In this document: piece by piece, positions 7,961-15,411 of the stretch
Layout: each line of letters starts with the position of its first letter
Position numbering within the stretch: the first letter of the stretch is position 1
From: Rugosibacter sp.
Lineage (GTDB): Bacteria > Pseudomonadota > Gammaproteobacteria > Burkholderiales > Rhodocyclaceae
Length of the DNA stretch: 23,229 bases
Direction of reading: 5' to 3'
Assembly (NCBI GenBank): GCA_023257495.1
Contig: JALRCC010000188.1
Span: 1-23,229 of the forward strand
Program-made: the position numbers and the translations under genes
Notes under the pieces: generated by a model
Told to the model about the DNA's origin: nothing
Databases searched by the model: none
The model's input: the letters and a program-made list of their open reading frames with translations, nothing else

Positions 7961-9342
7961 GCTGTTTTCCTGGCTGCATCGGTCGAACCAATGGCATTGG
8001 TCAAAAGCGCTTGCAACTTGTTGAAACCTGCGTCGCTATACGTTGCCATGGCCGCCTTGCGGAAGGCAGGATCAGCTCTGACCACGCCAATACCCTGCGT
8101 TGCCCATTCGCTAATCAATGCCTTGCCGCAATCCAATGCCCGCTGCTCTTGGCCTGCGTCGTAGGAGATCAACACCTCGCTTAACAAGGCGCGCCATGAA
8201 GTGCCCTGTTCAACCACCACACCACAGCCCGCTGCCTTGACCACTTCTTTAGTACGCTTGGCAAACTTGAGCGCAGGCCCACCCTCAATCGGCATGGCAA
8301 ACACCAGGCGCAGATACCGTGAGCCTACCGATTTTTCATATTGCGCCCACTCGGCAATGGCGTGCCCCTGCATCAAGGCCGCACGTGCAGCGGCAGGATT
8401 TTCTTTGGCATCGGTCAAGTTCTCAAGGCGTGCAGCAGAACCCAATTTGCCAGCAATGCCATTCAACATGCCCCACAGCAGATCAACGTTTTTCGGCAGG
8501 CCATACAGTGCCCCGTAAATATTCCACGCGGCGGGCGTGCCGCCCAAGAGGGCTTTCTCGCTTTCGCCATCAATCACCACGATGGTATTCGGCACAATCA
8601 TGTTAATGCGCAGATCCCGCATGATCTCGACCGCAGCGGTCATGGTCACTTCATCATCGATGCGTAACGCAAAAGGACGATAAGCCGGAGGCGCTGGCGA
8701 AACCCACAAGCCGACTTTGGTCGGGATACCCAAACCGGACTGTGTAAAGCTGCCATCCACATAAGGACCAAAGCCCAGCTTGAACAACTGCCAGCAATCC
8801 CCCTTCGGGAAAGCGCCCATGCCAGTACGTATCTGCGTGCCCTCGGCAGTAATCACCTCCAAGCCGCACTGCATCATCAAATTATCACTGTACGCGGTAT
8901 AGCCAAAGGAGCGATCCCAGATGCTCCCCATGATGGATTCAGCGTCACTGCGCCCACTATCCACCCACATAGTGTGGCCTTTGGCTTTCAAGGCCGCGCG
9001 CAAATCGGCATGGCTCACGCCAGGCTCAACCAAAACGGTTGCAGAAGCAGGATCAATGGCAATCACCGCACGCATGCCGGATAGATCAACCAGCACAGGC
9101 TCGCTGGATACTTCTGGCGCAAGCAAGCCATTACCACTGGCATTGGGTGCAACCCACAAGGCCACACCTTCTTGATGAGCGGCTTGTTGAATCGCCTGAA
9201 CATCCTGCACGGTTTTTGGGCGCACGACCTTTGTCGGCAGATGAGTCATACCTGCGGTGCCGCGCAAAATTTTCGCGTCGGTCAATGCTTCCACTTTCAA
9301 GCTGCTTTTTTTAAGCTTCGCTTCTAGAGTCGCTATGGTCAT
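7957..9342 (-). CDS. Divergent VAO/PCMH-family FAD-binding protein, probably lacking covalent flavin and key active-site residues
   Basis: The 461-residue protein has the FAD-binding fold of the 4-cresol dehydrogenase/vanillyl-alcohol oxidase family: VLVEPGVSHADL, FGYTAYSDN, MQCGLEV, RTGMGAFP and FGPYVDGSFTQSGLGIPTKVGLW line up well with the other flavoprotein (12986-14560). By eye it lacks the GKNxxYGG loop, the His that carries FAD in VAO (replaced around SRYLRLVF), the MHH motif (WRALLSE), and the active-site Tyr503 (Val421; the neighbouring Arg is kept as Arg422). It also lacks the DPxxILSPGK tail. I prefer ATG at 9342, which has AGGA about 6 bases upstream, over GTG at 9354. It may be an alpha-prime partner of the other flavoprotein or an enzyme with altered chemistry. 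No signal peptide is visible. Confidence 0.85.
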   Translation of the reverse strand: MTIATLEAKLKKSSLKVEALTDAKILRGTAGMTHLPTKVVRPKTVQDVQAIQQAAHQEGVALWVAPNASGNGLLAPEVSSEPVLVDLSGMRAVIAIDPASATVLVEPGVSHADLRAALKAKGHTMWVDSGRSDAESIMGSIWDRSFGYTAYSDNLMMQCGLEVITAEGTQIRTGMGAFPKGDCWQLFKLGFGPYVDGSFTQSGLGIPTKVGLWVSPAPPAYRPFALRIDDEVTMTAAVEIMRDLRINMIVPNTIVVIDGESEKALLGGTPAAWNIYGALYGLPKNVDLLWGMLNGIAGKLGSAARLENLTDAKENPAAARAALMQGHAIAEWAQYEKSVGSRYLRLVFAMPIEGGPALKFAKRTKEVVKAAGCGVVVEQGTSWRALLSEVLISYDAGQEQRALDCGKALISEWATQGIGVVRADPAFRKAAMATYSDAGFNKLQALLTNAIGSTDAARKTA

Positions 9343-9359
9343 TATTTTCCTCACACTTC

Positions 9360-9596
9360 TTAAGTTGGTTTGCGCGCAGGTGGAATAACCTGCCGCAGAC
9401 TATCCAAATCCACACCCTTCATCTGCGCCCAAGCCGGTCGCAGTTTAGGATCTACCGATTCAGCAGGCTCGCTATCCCGCCAGGTGTAGGCGCAATCCTT
9501 GCAGTGCCAGACGCGCCATAGAACTTTCCCCTCTTCCATTCCGGCATGCATTTGCGCCACCCCAGAGGATTCACATCGCGGACAAATTGTTTTCAT
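9360..9596 (-). CDS. vdcD: Zinc-ribbon subunit D of non-oxidative hydroxyarylate decarboxylase
   Basis: This small protein of 78 residues has two CxxC pairs (CPRC at 5-8 and CKDC at 32-35) followed by AYTWRD, matching the short D subunit found beside UbiD/UbiX in vanillate/4-hydroxybenzoate decarboxylases (VdcD/ShdD). It presumably binds one zinc. The D subunit's biochemical job is not settled, but it is linked to activity of the C subunit in that family. Its ATG overlaps the stop of the UbiD gene by one base (TGATG), and AGGAGG lies just upstream inside that gene. This subunit argues for an aromatic-acid decarboxylase rather than UbiD of ubiquinone synthesis. Confidence 0.88.
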   Translation of the reverse strand: MKTICPRCESSGVAQMHAGMEEGKVLWRVWHCKDCAYTWRDSEPAESVDPKLRPAWAQMKGVDLDSLRQVIPPARKPT

Positions 9597-11077
9597 CAGA
9601 CGCCTCCTTTCTGAAGCTCAGTCAAGCGCTGCATCAACGCATCAATTTCCGGGCCCATCGGTCGATCAACAAGATGCGGATCAGCACCCAGGTTATCCGG
9701 TGCCATAAAGCTTGTCGCATCGATAATCAAGCGATGACCTTTGCCGGGCACTTCGGCTGCCGGATCAATCGGCACCATCGGCATATTGGGGATCACGATA
9801 ATGTCGTTCGCCCGCGTGCGCGTCGACAACGCCCACATCACCTGGTTGAGATCAAACGGGTCAACATTCTCATCGACCAGAATCAGGTTTTTCAGATACA
9901 TCGTGCCGTGTGGTGTGCCCAGCGCACGCATCGCAACCGACTTGGCAAAACCGGAGAAACGATTCTTCACCGAGATAATGCCGGTTAAGCCATGCTGATA
10001 CAGCGCATTAACGGCAGCAACTTCAGGAAAATCTTTTTTCAACTGCGCATAAATCGGCGCAGAAGTATTCAGACCGATCAGCGTATCGTGCTCCGTCCAA
10101 CCCTTGCCGATATAGATATTCTCGAAGATGGGGTTATTTCTGTGGCTCACGCCCGTCACACGGAACAAGGGCACTTTACGCACACCGCTGTAACTACCAG
10201 GAAATTCACCAAACGGGCCTTCCACCTCGCGCTGATTGAGCTGTAATTCGCCCTCAATCACCATCTCGGTGTCCGCCAGAATATCTGTGCCATTGACAGC
10301 CGTGGTCAAACGCAACGGTGCACCCATCATTTGCGAAGCGTAGGCGAATTCAGATTCATCGTAGCCCACAGGCGTTGCCGCAAACATCGGCATGGCGGGA
10401 TGGTTACCAATCATGACCGAAACCTTCAACGGCTTGCCGTGCTGTTCAGCCATCAACATTTGACGACCCATGTCATGCGCGGGAATGGACAGCAGCGTGA
10501 AAGTATCCGGCCCCATGACCTGAATGCGATAAATGCCCACATTCTGCTTGCCAAAGTTATCAGGATCGAGCGGATCACGGCTAACGACACAAGCCTTGCC
10601 AATGTAGAAGCCCCCATCATTTGCGTTGATGCGATACAAGGGCAGCAAGTCATACAGGTTGATATTTTTATCCACCCGGTTTTCATTGACCGGCGCTTTT
10701 TCCGGGGCAACACGTTCGAGCAAGGGCTTATCTGAGCCCCAGCGCCGAATAATCTCAAAAAACAACTCGCGCACGGGGGTTGTTTTAGGCAAGCCCAGTA
10801 GCAAGGCCAGATTGCCAAAACTCCCGTGCACATTGACCGCAATACGCTTGCCTGGATAACCACGAATCTTGTCGAAGATGACCGCTGGCCCCGTCGATAC
10901 GTTATTACCTGCGGCGACTGAAATATGGCGGATATCCGGCTCCGGCAGCACCGGATCCGGCCAGACGACACACTGCTCATGCTCATCCAAATAAGCCAGA
11001 AAGTCACGCAACGAACCCACACGCGCGGCAATCGCCTTGGCCTCGGCTGAGAGAGAGACGACTTTTTCAGTGGCCAT
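9596..11077 (-). CDS. vdcC: UbiD-family decarboxylase, hydroxyarylate decarboxylase subunit C
   Basis: The 493-residue protein is a UbiD-fold enzyme using prenylated FMN. Recognisable elements are NVGIYRIQ (Arg184, equivalent to the Arg of the catalytic network), EVEGPFGEFPGSY with Glu286 and Glu291 as the two conserved glutamates, and ENIYIGKGWTEHDTL. The length suits the VdcC/ShdC group. With the UbiX and zinc-ribbon genes in the same operon it should reversibly (de)carboxylate a para-hydroxylated benzoate such as 4-hydroxybenzoate, vanillate or protocatechuate; which one cannot be told. It overlaps the upstream aldehyde dehydrogenase gene by 11 bases, with TGGAG as RBS, so it probably receives the acid made by that enzyme. 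Confidence 0.93.
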   Translation of the reverse strand: MATEKVVSLSAEAKAIAARVGSLRDFLAYLDEHEQCVVWPDPVLPEPDIRHISVAAGNNVSTGPAVIFDKIRGYPGKRIAVNVHGSFGNLALLLGLPKTTPVRELFFEIIRRWGSDKPLLERVAPEKAPVNENRVDKNINLYDLLPLYRINANDGGFYIGKACVVSRDPLDPDNFGKQNVGIYRIQVMGPDTFTLLSIPAHDMGRQMLMAEQHGKPLKVSVMIGNHPAMPMFAATPVGYDESEFAYASQMMGAPLRLTTAVNGTDILADTEMVIEGELQLNQREVEGPFGEFPGSYSGVRKVPLFRVTGVSHRNNPIFENIYIGKGWTEHDTLIGLNTSAPIYAQLKKDFPEVAAVNALYQHGLTGIISVKNRFSGFAKSVAMRALGTPHGTMYLKNLILVDENVDPFDLNQVMWALSTRTRANDIIVIPNMPMVPIDPAAEVPGKGHRLIIDATSFMAPDNLGADPHLVDRPMGPEIDALMQRLTELQKGGV

Positions 11078-12515
11078 GACCAGCTCCAGGTGCCTGGATT
11101 GTTACCCACTTCCACTCGGTGCAGTGGTCAATATCCGTTTGCGCCCCTTCGCGTCCCATGCCTGAGTCGCCCACACCGCCAAACGGCACATGCGGTTCAT
11201 CATGCAGCGTCGGAGCATTGATATGAACCATGCCGGCATGAATCTGCTGCGACAGGCGCATCGCCTCAGCCAGATTTTGCGTAAAGACAGCGGCTGATAA
11301 ACCATACGCGGTATCGTTGGCAATCGCTAACGCCGCATCAGCAGAGCCGACTTTATAAACAGCCGTCACCGGACCAAAGGTTTCTTCCTGGTAGCAGACC
11401 ATGCTTGGATTCACGTTGGTAAGAATGGTCGGCAAACAACGATTGCCTTCCCACTGGCCACCCATTTCCAAGGTTGCTCCATTGGCGACCGCATTTTCGA
11501 TGTGGTGCCGAATACGATCCCGCTGGCGTTGCGAAATGATCGGCCCGAGCATGGTTTTCGAATCACGCAAATCACCATAACCGACACCTGCGGCAGCGGC
11601 TTTATAGCGTTTCAAGAACTCATCATAAATCGGCGCTTCAACCAGAATCCGGCTGGATGCCATGCAGGCCTGGCCCTGGAACAAAAACATGCCAAACACA
11701 GCAGCATGAACAGCCGCATCCAGATCGGCATCCTTCAGAATGATCAGCGGATTTTTGCCGCCAAGTTCGAGCAAGGCACGTTTCATGTGCTCGCCGCACA
11801 GCATGGACAGATGACGGCCCACACGAGTTGAACCCGTGAAGTTAACGCCTTTGATGCGTGGGTGCGTCACCAAGCTGTCGCCAATCTCATGCCCAAAGCC
11901 GGTGACCACATTAAACACACCCGCAGGAAAACCGGCATCACGAAACAGCTCGGCAACCAGCAAGGCTAGCGCGGGCGCTTCTTCTGAAGCCAGCAACACA
12001 ACCGTGTTACCTGTTGCAAGCGGCCCTGTGCATTGTTTCATCGCCTTGATCAGTGGCACATTGAACGGGGTGATGCAGGCAAACACACCGAGCGGCTCTC
12101 TCACGCTCATGCTAAAGCGGCCAGGGACATCCGAAGGCAGGGTTTGGCCCGTGATACGACGCGGAATACCTGACGCAGTACGCAAATGAGCGATGGCGTA
12201 TTTGATCTCGAAATGCGCCTTCAACAACGGCGAGCCAATTTCGTCGATCAACACATCGGCAAACGCATCCTTGCGTTGCTCGAGCAGATCAGCTGCGCGG
12301 CTCAGCCAGGTTTCACGCTGCCCCGGTGTAGTGGTGCGATAGCTGGCAAAAGCCGCATGCGCTGCTTCCACAGCCAAATGCACATCGTCTGCCGAAGCTT
12401 TAGCAACTTCTGCGTAAGGACGGTCGTCAATCGGGTTGTGATCAATGAACACCGCATTGTCTTTTGCGGGGCGATACTCGCCGCCGATCCACAGATTAAG
12501 TTTTTTAACTGACAT
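11067..12515 (-). CDS. Aromatic aldehyde dehydrogenase (vanillin/4-hydroxybenzaldehyde type)
   Basis: This 482-residue NAD(P)-dependent aldehyde dehydrogenase has the general base Glu250 in LELGGKNP and the nucleophile Cys284 in GQACMASSR, with TGSTRVG for cofactor binding. The C-terminal HVPFGGVGDSGMGREG resembles benzaldehyde and vanillin dehydrogenases. One oddity is the usual VVLKPSE cofactor motif, which reads VVLLASE here, so the ribose-contacting Lys is Leu. It follows the cytochrome gene by 12 bases with GAGGAG as RBS. In context it should oxidise the hydroxybenzaldehyde made by the flavocytochrome to the acid used by the UbiD enzyme. The substrate is inferred, not shown. Confidence 0.9.
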   Translation of the reverse strand: MSVKKLNLWIGGEYRPAKDNAVFIDHNPIDDRPYAEVAKASADDVHLAVEAAHAAFASYRTTTPGQRETWLSRAADLLEQRKDAFADVLIDEIGSPLLKAHFEIKYAIAHLRTASGIPRRITGQTLPSDVPGRFSMSVREPLGVFACITPFNVPLIKAMKQCTGPLATGNTVVLLASEEAPALALLVAELFRDAGFPAGVFNVVTGFGHEIGDSLVTHPRIKGVNFTGSTRVGRHLSMLCGEHMKRALLELGGKNPLIILKDADLDAAVHAAVFGMFLFQGQACMASSRILVEAPIYDEFLKRYKAAAAGVGYGDLRDSKTMLGPIISQRQRDRIRHHIENAVANGATLEMGGQWEGNRCLPTILTNVNPSMVCYQEETFGPVTAVYKVGSADAALAIANDTAYGLSAAVFTQNLAEAMRLSQQIHAGMVHINAPTLHDEPHVPFGGVGDSGMGREGAQTDIDHCTEWKWVTIQAPGAGHGH

Positions 12516-12527
12516 GAAAACTCCTCG

Positions 12528-12989
12528 TTATTTTTCTGATGTCTTTTCTGATGTCGCTGGGTGCGGGCCGGCAGAAAGATACTCGGCGAGCACCTTTAAC
12601 TCTGAATCATTCAGCTCGCCCACCCGAAAAGCCGGCATCAAACCGCGTCCATTGCGTACAAAAAAGCGCACAAAATCCGGCGTTAAATTGTCACGATCTT
12701 CTAGCGCACCCTTGTCTTTGCCATACAGATAAGTCAGCGCCGCTGTGCCTGGATGTTCCATGCCACGATCGTGACACATGATGCAGTTCTTGACAAAAAG
12801 CGCTGAACCCTTGGCCAGCATCTCGGGACTTGGCGCAACCTTTACCGGCTCAGCTGTAGCAGCCACATCCGCAGCAGACGCCGTCTCACCAGCGCCGACT
12901 ATTCCCAGAGCCAATGCTGCCGACAGCAAAATGGACATCAACGTGCGTTGACCAACAATGCTCTCATTTATCAATCGTGCCTTCATCAT
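12528..12989 (-). CDS. Secreted mono-haem c-type cytochrome, PCMH/eugenol-hydroxylase cytochrome subunit-like
   Basis: A 153-residue precursor with a basic N-terminus, a hydrophobic stretch (about 18-33) and an ASA-A signal-peptidase-like site near residue 40. The mature part has one haem site, CIMCH, and a likely methionine ligand in GLMPAFR, as in class I cytochromes. The start overlaps the flavoprotein stop (ATGATGA), and the initiating ATG may be either of two adjacent codons. In p-cresol methylhydroxylase and eugenol hydroxylase such a cytochrome binds the flavoprotein and takes its electrons. Here it should do the same in the periplasm and pass them on to the respiratory chain. Confidence 0.9.
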   Translation of the reverse strand: MMKARLINESIVGQRTLMSILLSAALALGIVGAGETASAADVAATAEPVKVAPSPEMLAKGSALFVKNCIMCHDRGMEHPGTAALTYLYGKDKGALEDRDNLTPDFVRFFVRNGRGLMPAFRVGELNDSELKVLAEYLSAGPHPATSEKTSEK

Positions 12990-14560
12990 GCTCTCCCCTT
13001 ACGCATGGATTTCGGCCAGATACCCATCTTCCCAGGTGACAAAATACCCGCCGGATCAACTACATCCTTGACCTTTTCATGCATTCTCAACAACGCGGAA
13101 TTGTTCCAGTTATAAGTACCTGCAATCCGATCCATGAAGTCCACATGCGTTCGATACTCGCCATACCCGGCGGCAGCTGCCGCATCGACCAACTCGCCAA
13201 ACAGCTTGTTGGCACGCGCCTTTTCTTTCGGGTCATTGCGATCGAACGTGAGGCAGAAAATATGATGCATATCGCGCCAGCCCACAGCAAATTCGCCGCA
13301 ATAGTCAAAACCCGCCTTATTGCAACGGTCACGAATCAACTCATACTGCTTGGTGGCATCAACGCCCGTCACAGGCGAGATAGGCGAGAAATCAATGTGT
13401 GCGCCATTGGGAATCCAGTTCATCACGTTGTATTCGGTCATGTTCGGAATACCTGCGCCGAGCTTTTTCCGATACTGCCAAGCCACATCGTCTTTGGGAC
13501 GATCTTCATCAAAATAAAACTTGGCACCCGGGATACTTGCAAAAGCATCACGAATCACTTCCCACGTGTTGTCCATCATGGGTGGCGGGCCATACAAGGC
13601 ACCATAGAAATTCCACGCACCAATCTTTAGATCACTGCGCATTTTCTTGCGCACACTCTCAGGGATAGGGCCCTTGCCGGTGTAGTAATCGCGGCGTGTT
13701 ACCTGCACAGCCGCCTCCCACAACATCTCGACCGTCATTGCCACGGCAGGAATCAACATACCTACTTTAAGCGGACGTAATACTTCAGTAATCGCATGCA
13801 GATCACTTTCCTTTTCAAAAGTGATCATGTACGGACGATAACCCGGTGGCTCAGGCATTAGCCACATCCCGACTTTGGTCACCACACCAAAATTGGATTG
13901 GGTAAATAAACCATCCATTGAAGGACCAAAGCCGTATTTGTACAGATGACTGGTTTGGCTACCAGGCATTGCACCCATACCTGTTTGCACCAGCGTGCCA
14001 TCGGCCAGCATGACTTCCATGCCACACTGCATGGTCACGTGATCGCCATACGGGGTATAGCCCACGCCGTGCTCGGTCATATTGGGTAACACACCACCCC
14101 AGCCAGGTGCGGCACAATCCACCCAGAGTTTGCTGCCGATTTTTTGCAGGTGACGATATAAATCCATGTAACTCACGCCGGGTTCCACTACCGCATAACC
14201 GTGCTTTTCATTCACTTCAAGGATGCGGTTCATGCGCTTGAGGTCAAGCACAATGTAGCCCGCCTTGCGCGGTGCAGGCCCACCATAAGCAAAGTTTTTA
14301 CCCGTCGAAACAGTCCATAACGGCGCGTTGTAATGGCGTGCCACTTCCAGCACGCGCCGCAACTCTTCCACATTGGCAGGCGCAACCGCAGCTGATGGCT
14401 GATGTAGCTCGGCAGGTGTCGTTAAATAGGCATCGTTATAAGCGGGCAATTCCCATTGCGTATCGGTAAATACATGCTCACGACCCACTACTTTTTGCAG
14501 ATCGGCAACCAGCGCAGTAAATTGCTCGCGCTTAATTCCGGGAGGGAGAACAGCTTCCAT
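12986..14560 (-). CDS. VAO/PCMH-family flavoprotein, 4-alkylphenol/hydroxybenzyl oxidising subunit
   Basis: The 524-residue flavoprotein has an N-terminal FAD domain (STGKNFAYGGPAP at 85-97, EPGVSYMDLY at 126-135) and a C-terminal cap. Aligned by eye with vanillyl-alcohol oxidase, His388 in PNGAH matches the His422 that carries FAD covalently, Tyr469-Arg470 match Tyr503-Arg504, and the MHH and DPxGILSPGK motifs are present. The site of VAO Asp170 appears to be Ala151. These enzymes oxidise para-alkylphenols, vanillyl alcohol or eugenol through quinone methides. The overlapping cytochrome gene makes it a dehydrogenase rather than an oxidase. Its start overlaps the stop of the Tat-signal gene (TGATG). 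No signal peptide is visible although its partner cytochrome is exported. Confidence 0.93.
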   Translation of the reverse strand: MEAVLPPGIKREQFTALVADLQKVVGREHVFTDTQWELPAYNDAYLTTPAELHQPSAAVAPANVEELRRVLEVARHYNAPLWTVSTGKNFAYGGPAPRKAGYIVLDLKRMNRILEVNEKHGYAVVEPGVSYMDLYRHLQKIGSKLWVDCAAPGWGGVLPNMTEHGVGYTPYGDHVTMQCGMEVMLADGTLVQTGMGAMPGSQTSHLYKYGFGPSMDGLFTQSNFGVVTKVGMWLMPEPPGYRPYMITFEKESDLHAITEVLRPLKVGMLIPAVAMTVEMLWEAAVQVTRRDYYTGKGPIPESVRKKMRSDLKIGAWNFYGALYGPPPMMDNTWEVIRDAFASIPGAKFYFDEDRPKDDVAWQYRKKLGAGIPNMTEYNVMNWIPNGAHIDFSPISPVTGVDATKQYELIRDRCNKAGFDYCGEFAVGWRDMHHIFCLTFDRNDPKEKARANKLFGELVDAAAAAGYGEYRTHVDFMDRIAGTYNWNNSALLRMHEKVKDVVDPAGILSPGKMGIWPKSMRKGRA

Positions 14561-15183
14561 CAGACAGCTCCTTTCGGCCAGACTAATAAGGACGCAAGAT
14601 CAACACCCGGCCATGCTGGTGAAGTCAAGTCAAGGGTTTTGTGTTCAGTGCCAGAAGAAAGATCACCAGGAAGACCGCCGTGCCCCATGGATGCCAGCAC
14701 TACGGCATACTGCGCCGGATCCTCCACGCGCGCAACCCAGCCTGATAGCTGTGCCATCGGAGCCTCCAAGCCAGTAAATTCATGGCTCATTTCGCCACTA
14801 GCAAGTCGATGATGCCGCGCTTCGAGCACGACACGCCAGTTAGGCTCCAGCATGCTGCGCACAGCAAACACCGTGGCTGGCCGCCCCAGCACGGCTAACG
14901 AACGGCCACGAGCCGACTCCAGCGTATCCAGCATGGCACTCCAACCAGCCGCATCATCTAGCGTCACCGTTTGATAAGCAAGGCCAATCTGGCGCACGCC
15001 AGCGGCCATATCGGCACCCATGGCAGCATCTGCCTCAAACAAACAAAGACTGTTTGTGGTCTCAGCCAAGCCACCGGCTATGGCGTTGGTTGTCGTGCCA
15101 AGCGAAGTGAGTAACGGTAACGCAACGCCGCCACTCACTGTCGCGCGCAGAAAAGTCCGCCGCGAAGATAGAGTTATGCTCAT
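14560..15183 (-). CDS. Tat-signal protein of unknown function, coupled to the VAO/PCMH flavoprotein
   Basis: A 207-residue protein beginning with a twin-arginine signal: SRRTFLRA at residues 7-14, then a moderately hydrophobic stretch ending near NAIAGG. The mature part has a single cysteine, no haem or Fe-S motif, a His pair in EARHHRL and a MGHGG motif; I recognise no domain. The stop overlaps the flavoprotein start by one base (TGATG), so production is coupled. The exported cytochrome implies that the flavoprotein must also reach the periplasm, and this protein could carry it there folded with FAD. The pch operon of Pseudomonas putida also has an uncharacterised gene (pchX) beside pchF, but I cannot tell whether the two are related. 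GGAG precedes the ATG. Confidence 0.8.
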   Translation of the reverse strand: MSITLSSRRTFLRATVSGGVALPLLTSLGTTTNAIAGGLAETTNSLCLFEADAAMGADMAAGVRQIGLAYQTVTLDDAAGWSAMLDTLESARGRSLAVLGRPATVFAVRSMLEPNWRVVLEARHHRLASGEMSHEFTGLEAPMAQLSGWVARVEDPAQYAVVLASMGHGGLPGDLSSGTEHKTLDLTSPAWPGVDLASLLVWPKGAV

Positions 15184-15287
15184 TTGATTCTCACTCCAAA
15201 AAAATTATTCACGGCGCACAGAAAATAAAAATGCCACTTTCCGCACGTCGCGCCCTGGTTATTATTTGGCAAACATGAATACATGCA

Positions 15288-15302
15288 CCGGAATCATTCC
15301 GG
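15288..15302. promoter_or_regulatory. Palindrome upstream of the Tat-signal gene
   Basis: CCGGAAT and ATTCCGG form a perfect 7-base inverted repeat around a single central base. It sits about 105-120 bases upstream of the Tat-signal gene, in the 228-base gap 15184-15411 after the hydrolase gene. The form fits a dimeric regulator site, though the spacing would also allow chance. No regulator gene lies nearby. Confidence 0.4.
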
Positions 15303-15350
15303 GCAATACATCACCCGCCCTTCCTGCACCACTAAAAAAACACTGACTCA

Positions 15351-15367
15351 ACGCACTCGTCTTGCCA
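15351..15367 (-). promoter_or_regulatory. Weak sigma-54-like promoter candidate for the Tat-flavocytochrome genes
   Basis: On the minus strand TGGCAAGACGAGTGC has GG and GC separated by 10 bases, as in -24/-12 promoters (consensus TGGCAC-N5-TTGC), with one mismatch in each half. It lies in the gap before the Tat-signal gene and would give a leader of roughly 150 bases. 4-Ethylphenol genes in denitrifying betaproteobacteria are reported to use a sigma-54-type regulator, which makes it worth listing. The match alone is not convincing. Confidence 0.25.
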
Positions 15368-15411
15368 CGTCTGACTACTTCACGAATGAAATTAGGCAAG
15401 CTTAAAAAGAC

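Noticed and set aside
9343..9354. GTG start for the second flavoprotein
   Set aside because: The ATG at 9342 has AGGA at a proper distance, formed partly by the bases that the GTG start would translate.
10453..11115. Open frame of 220 codons on the minus strand
   Set aside because: It overlaps the UbiD gene in another frame; the translation is rich in Cys, Arg and Trp as in typical frame shadows.
13079..13630. Open frame of 183 codons on the plus strand
   Set aside because: It lies wholly inside the flavoprotein gene on the other strand, shows no recognisable motif, and is the expected shadow of a conserved gene in moderately GC-rich DNA.
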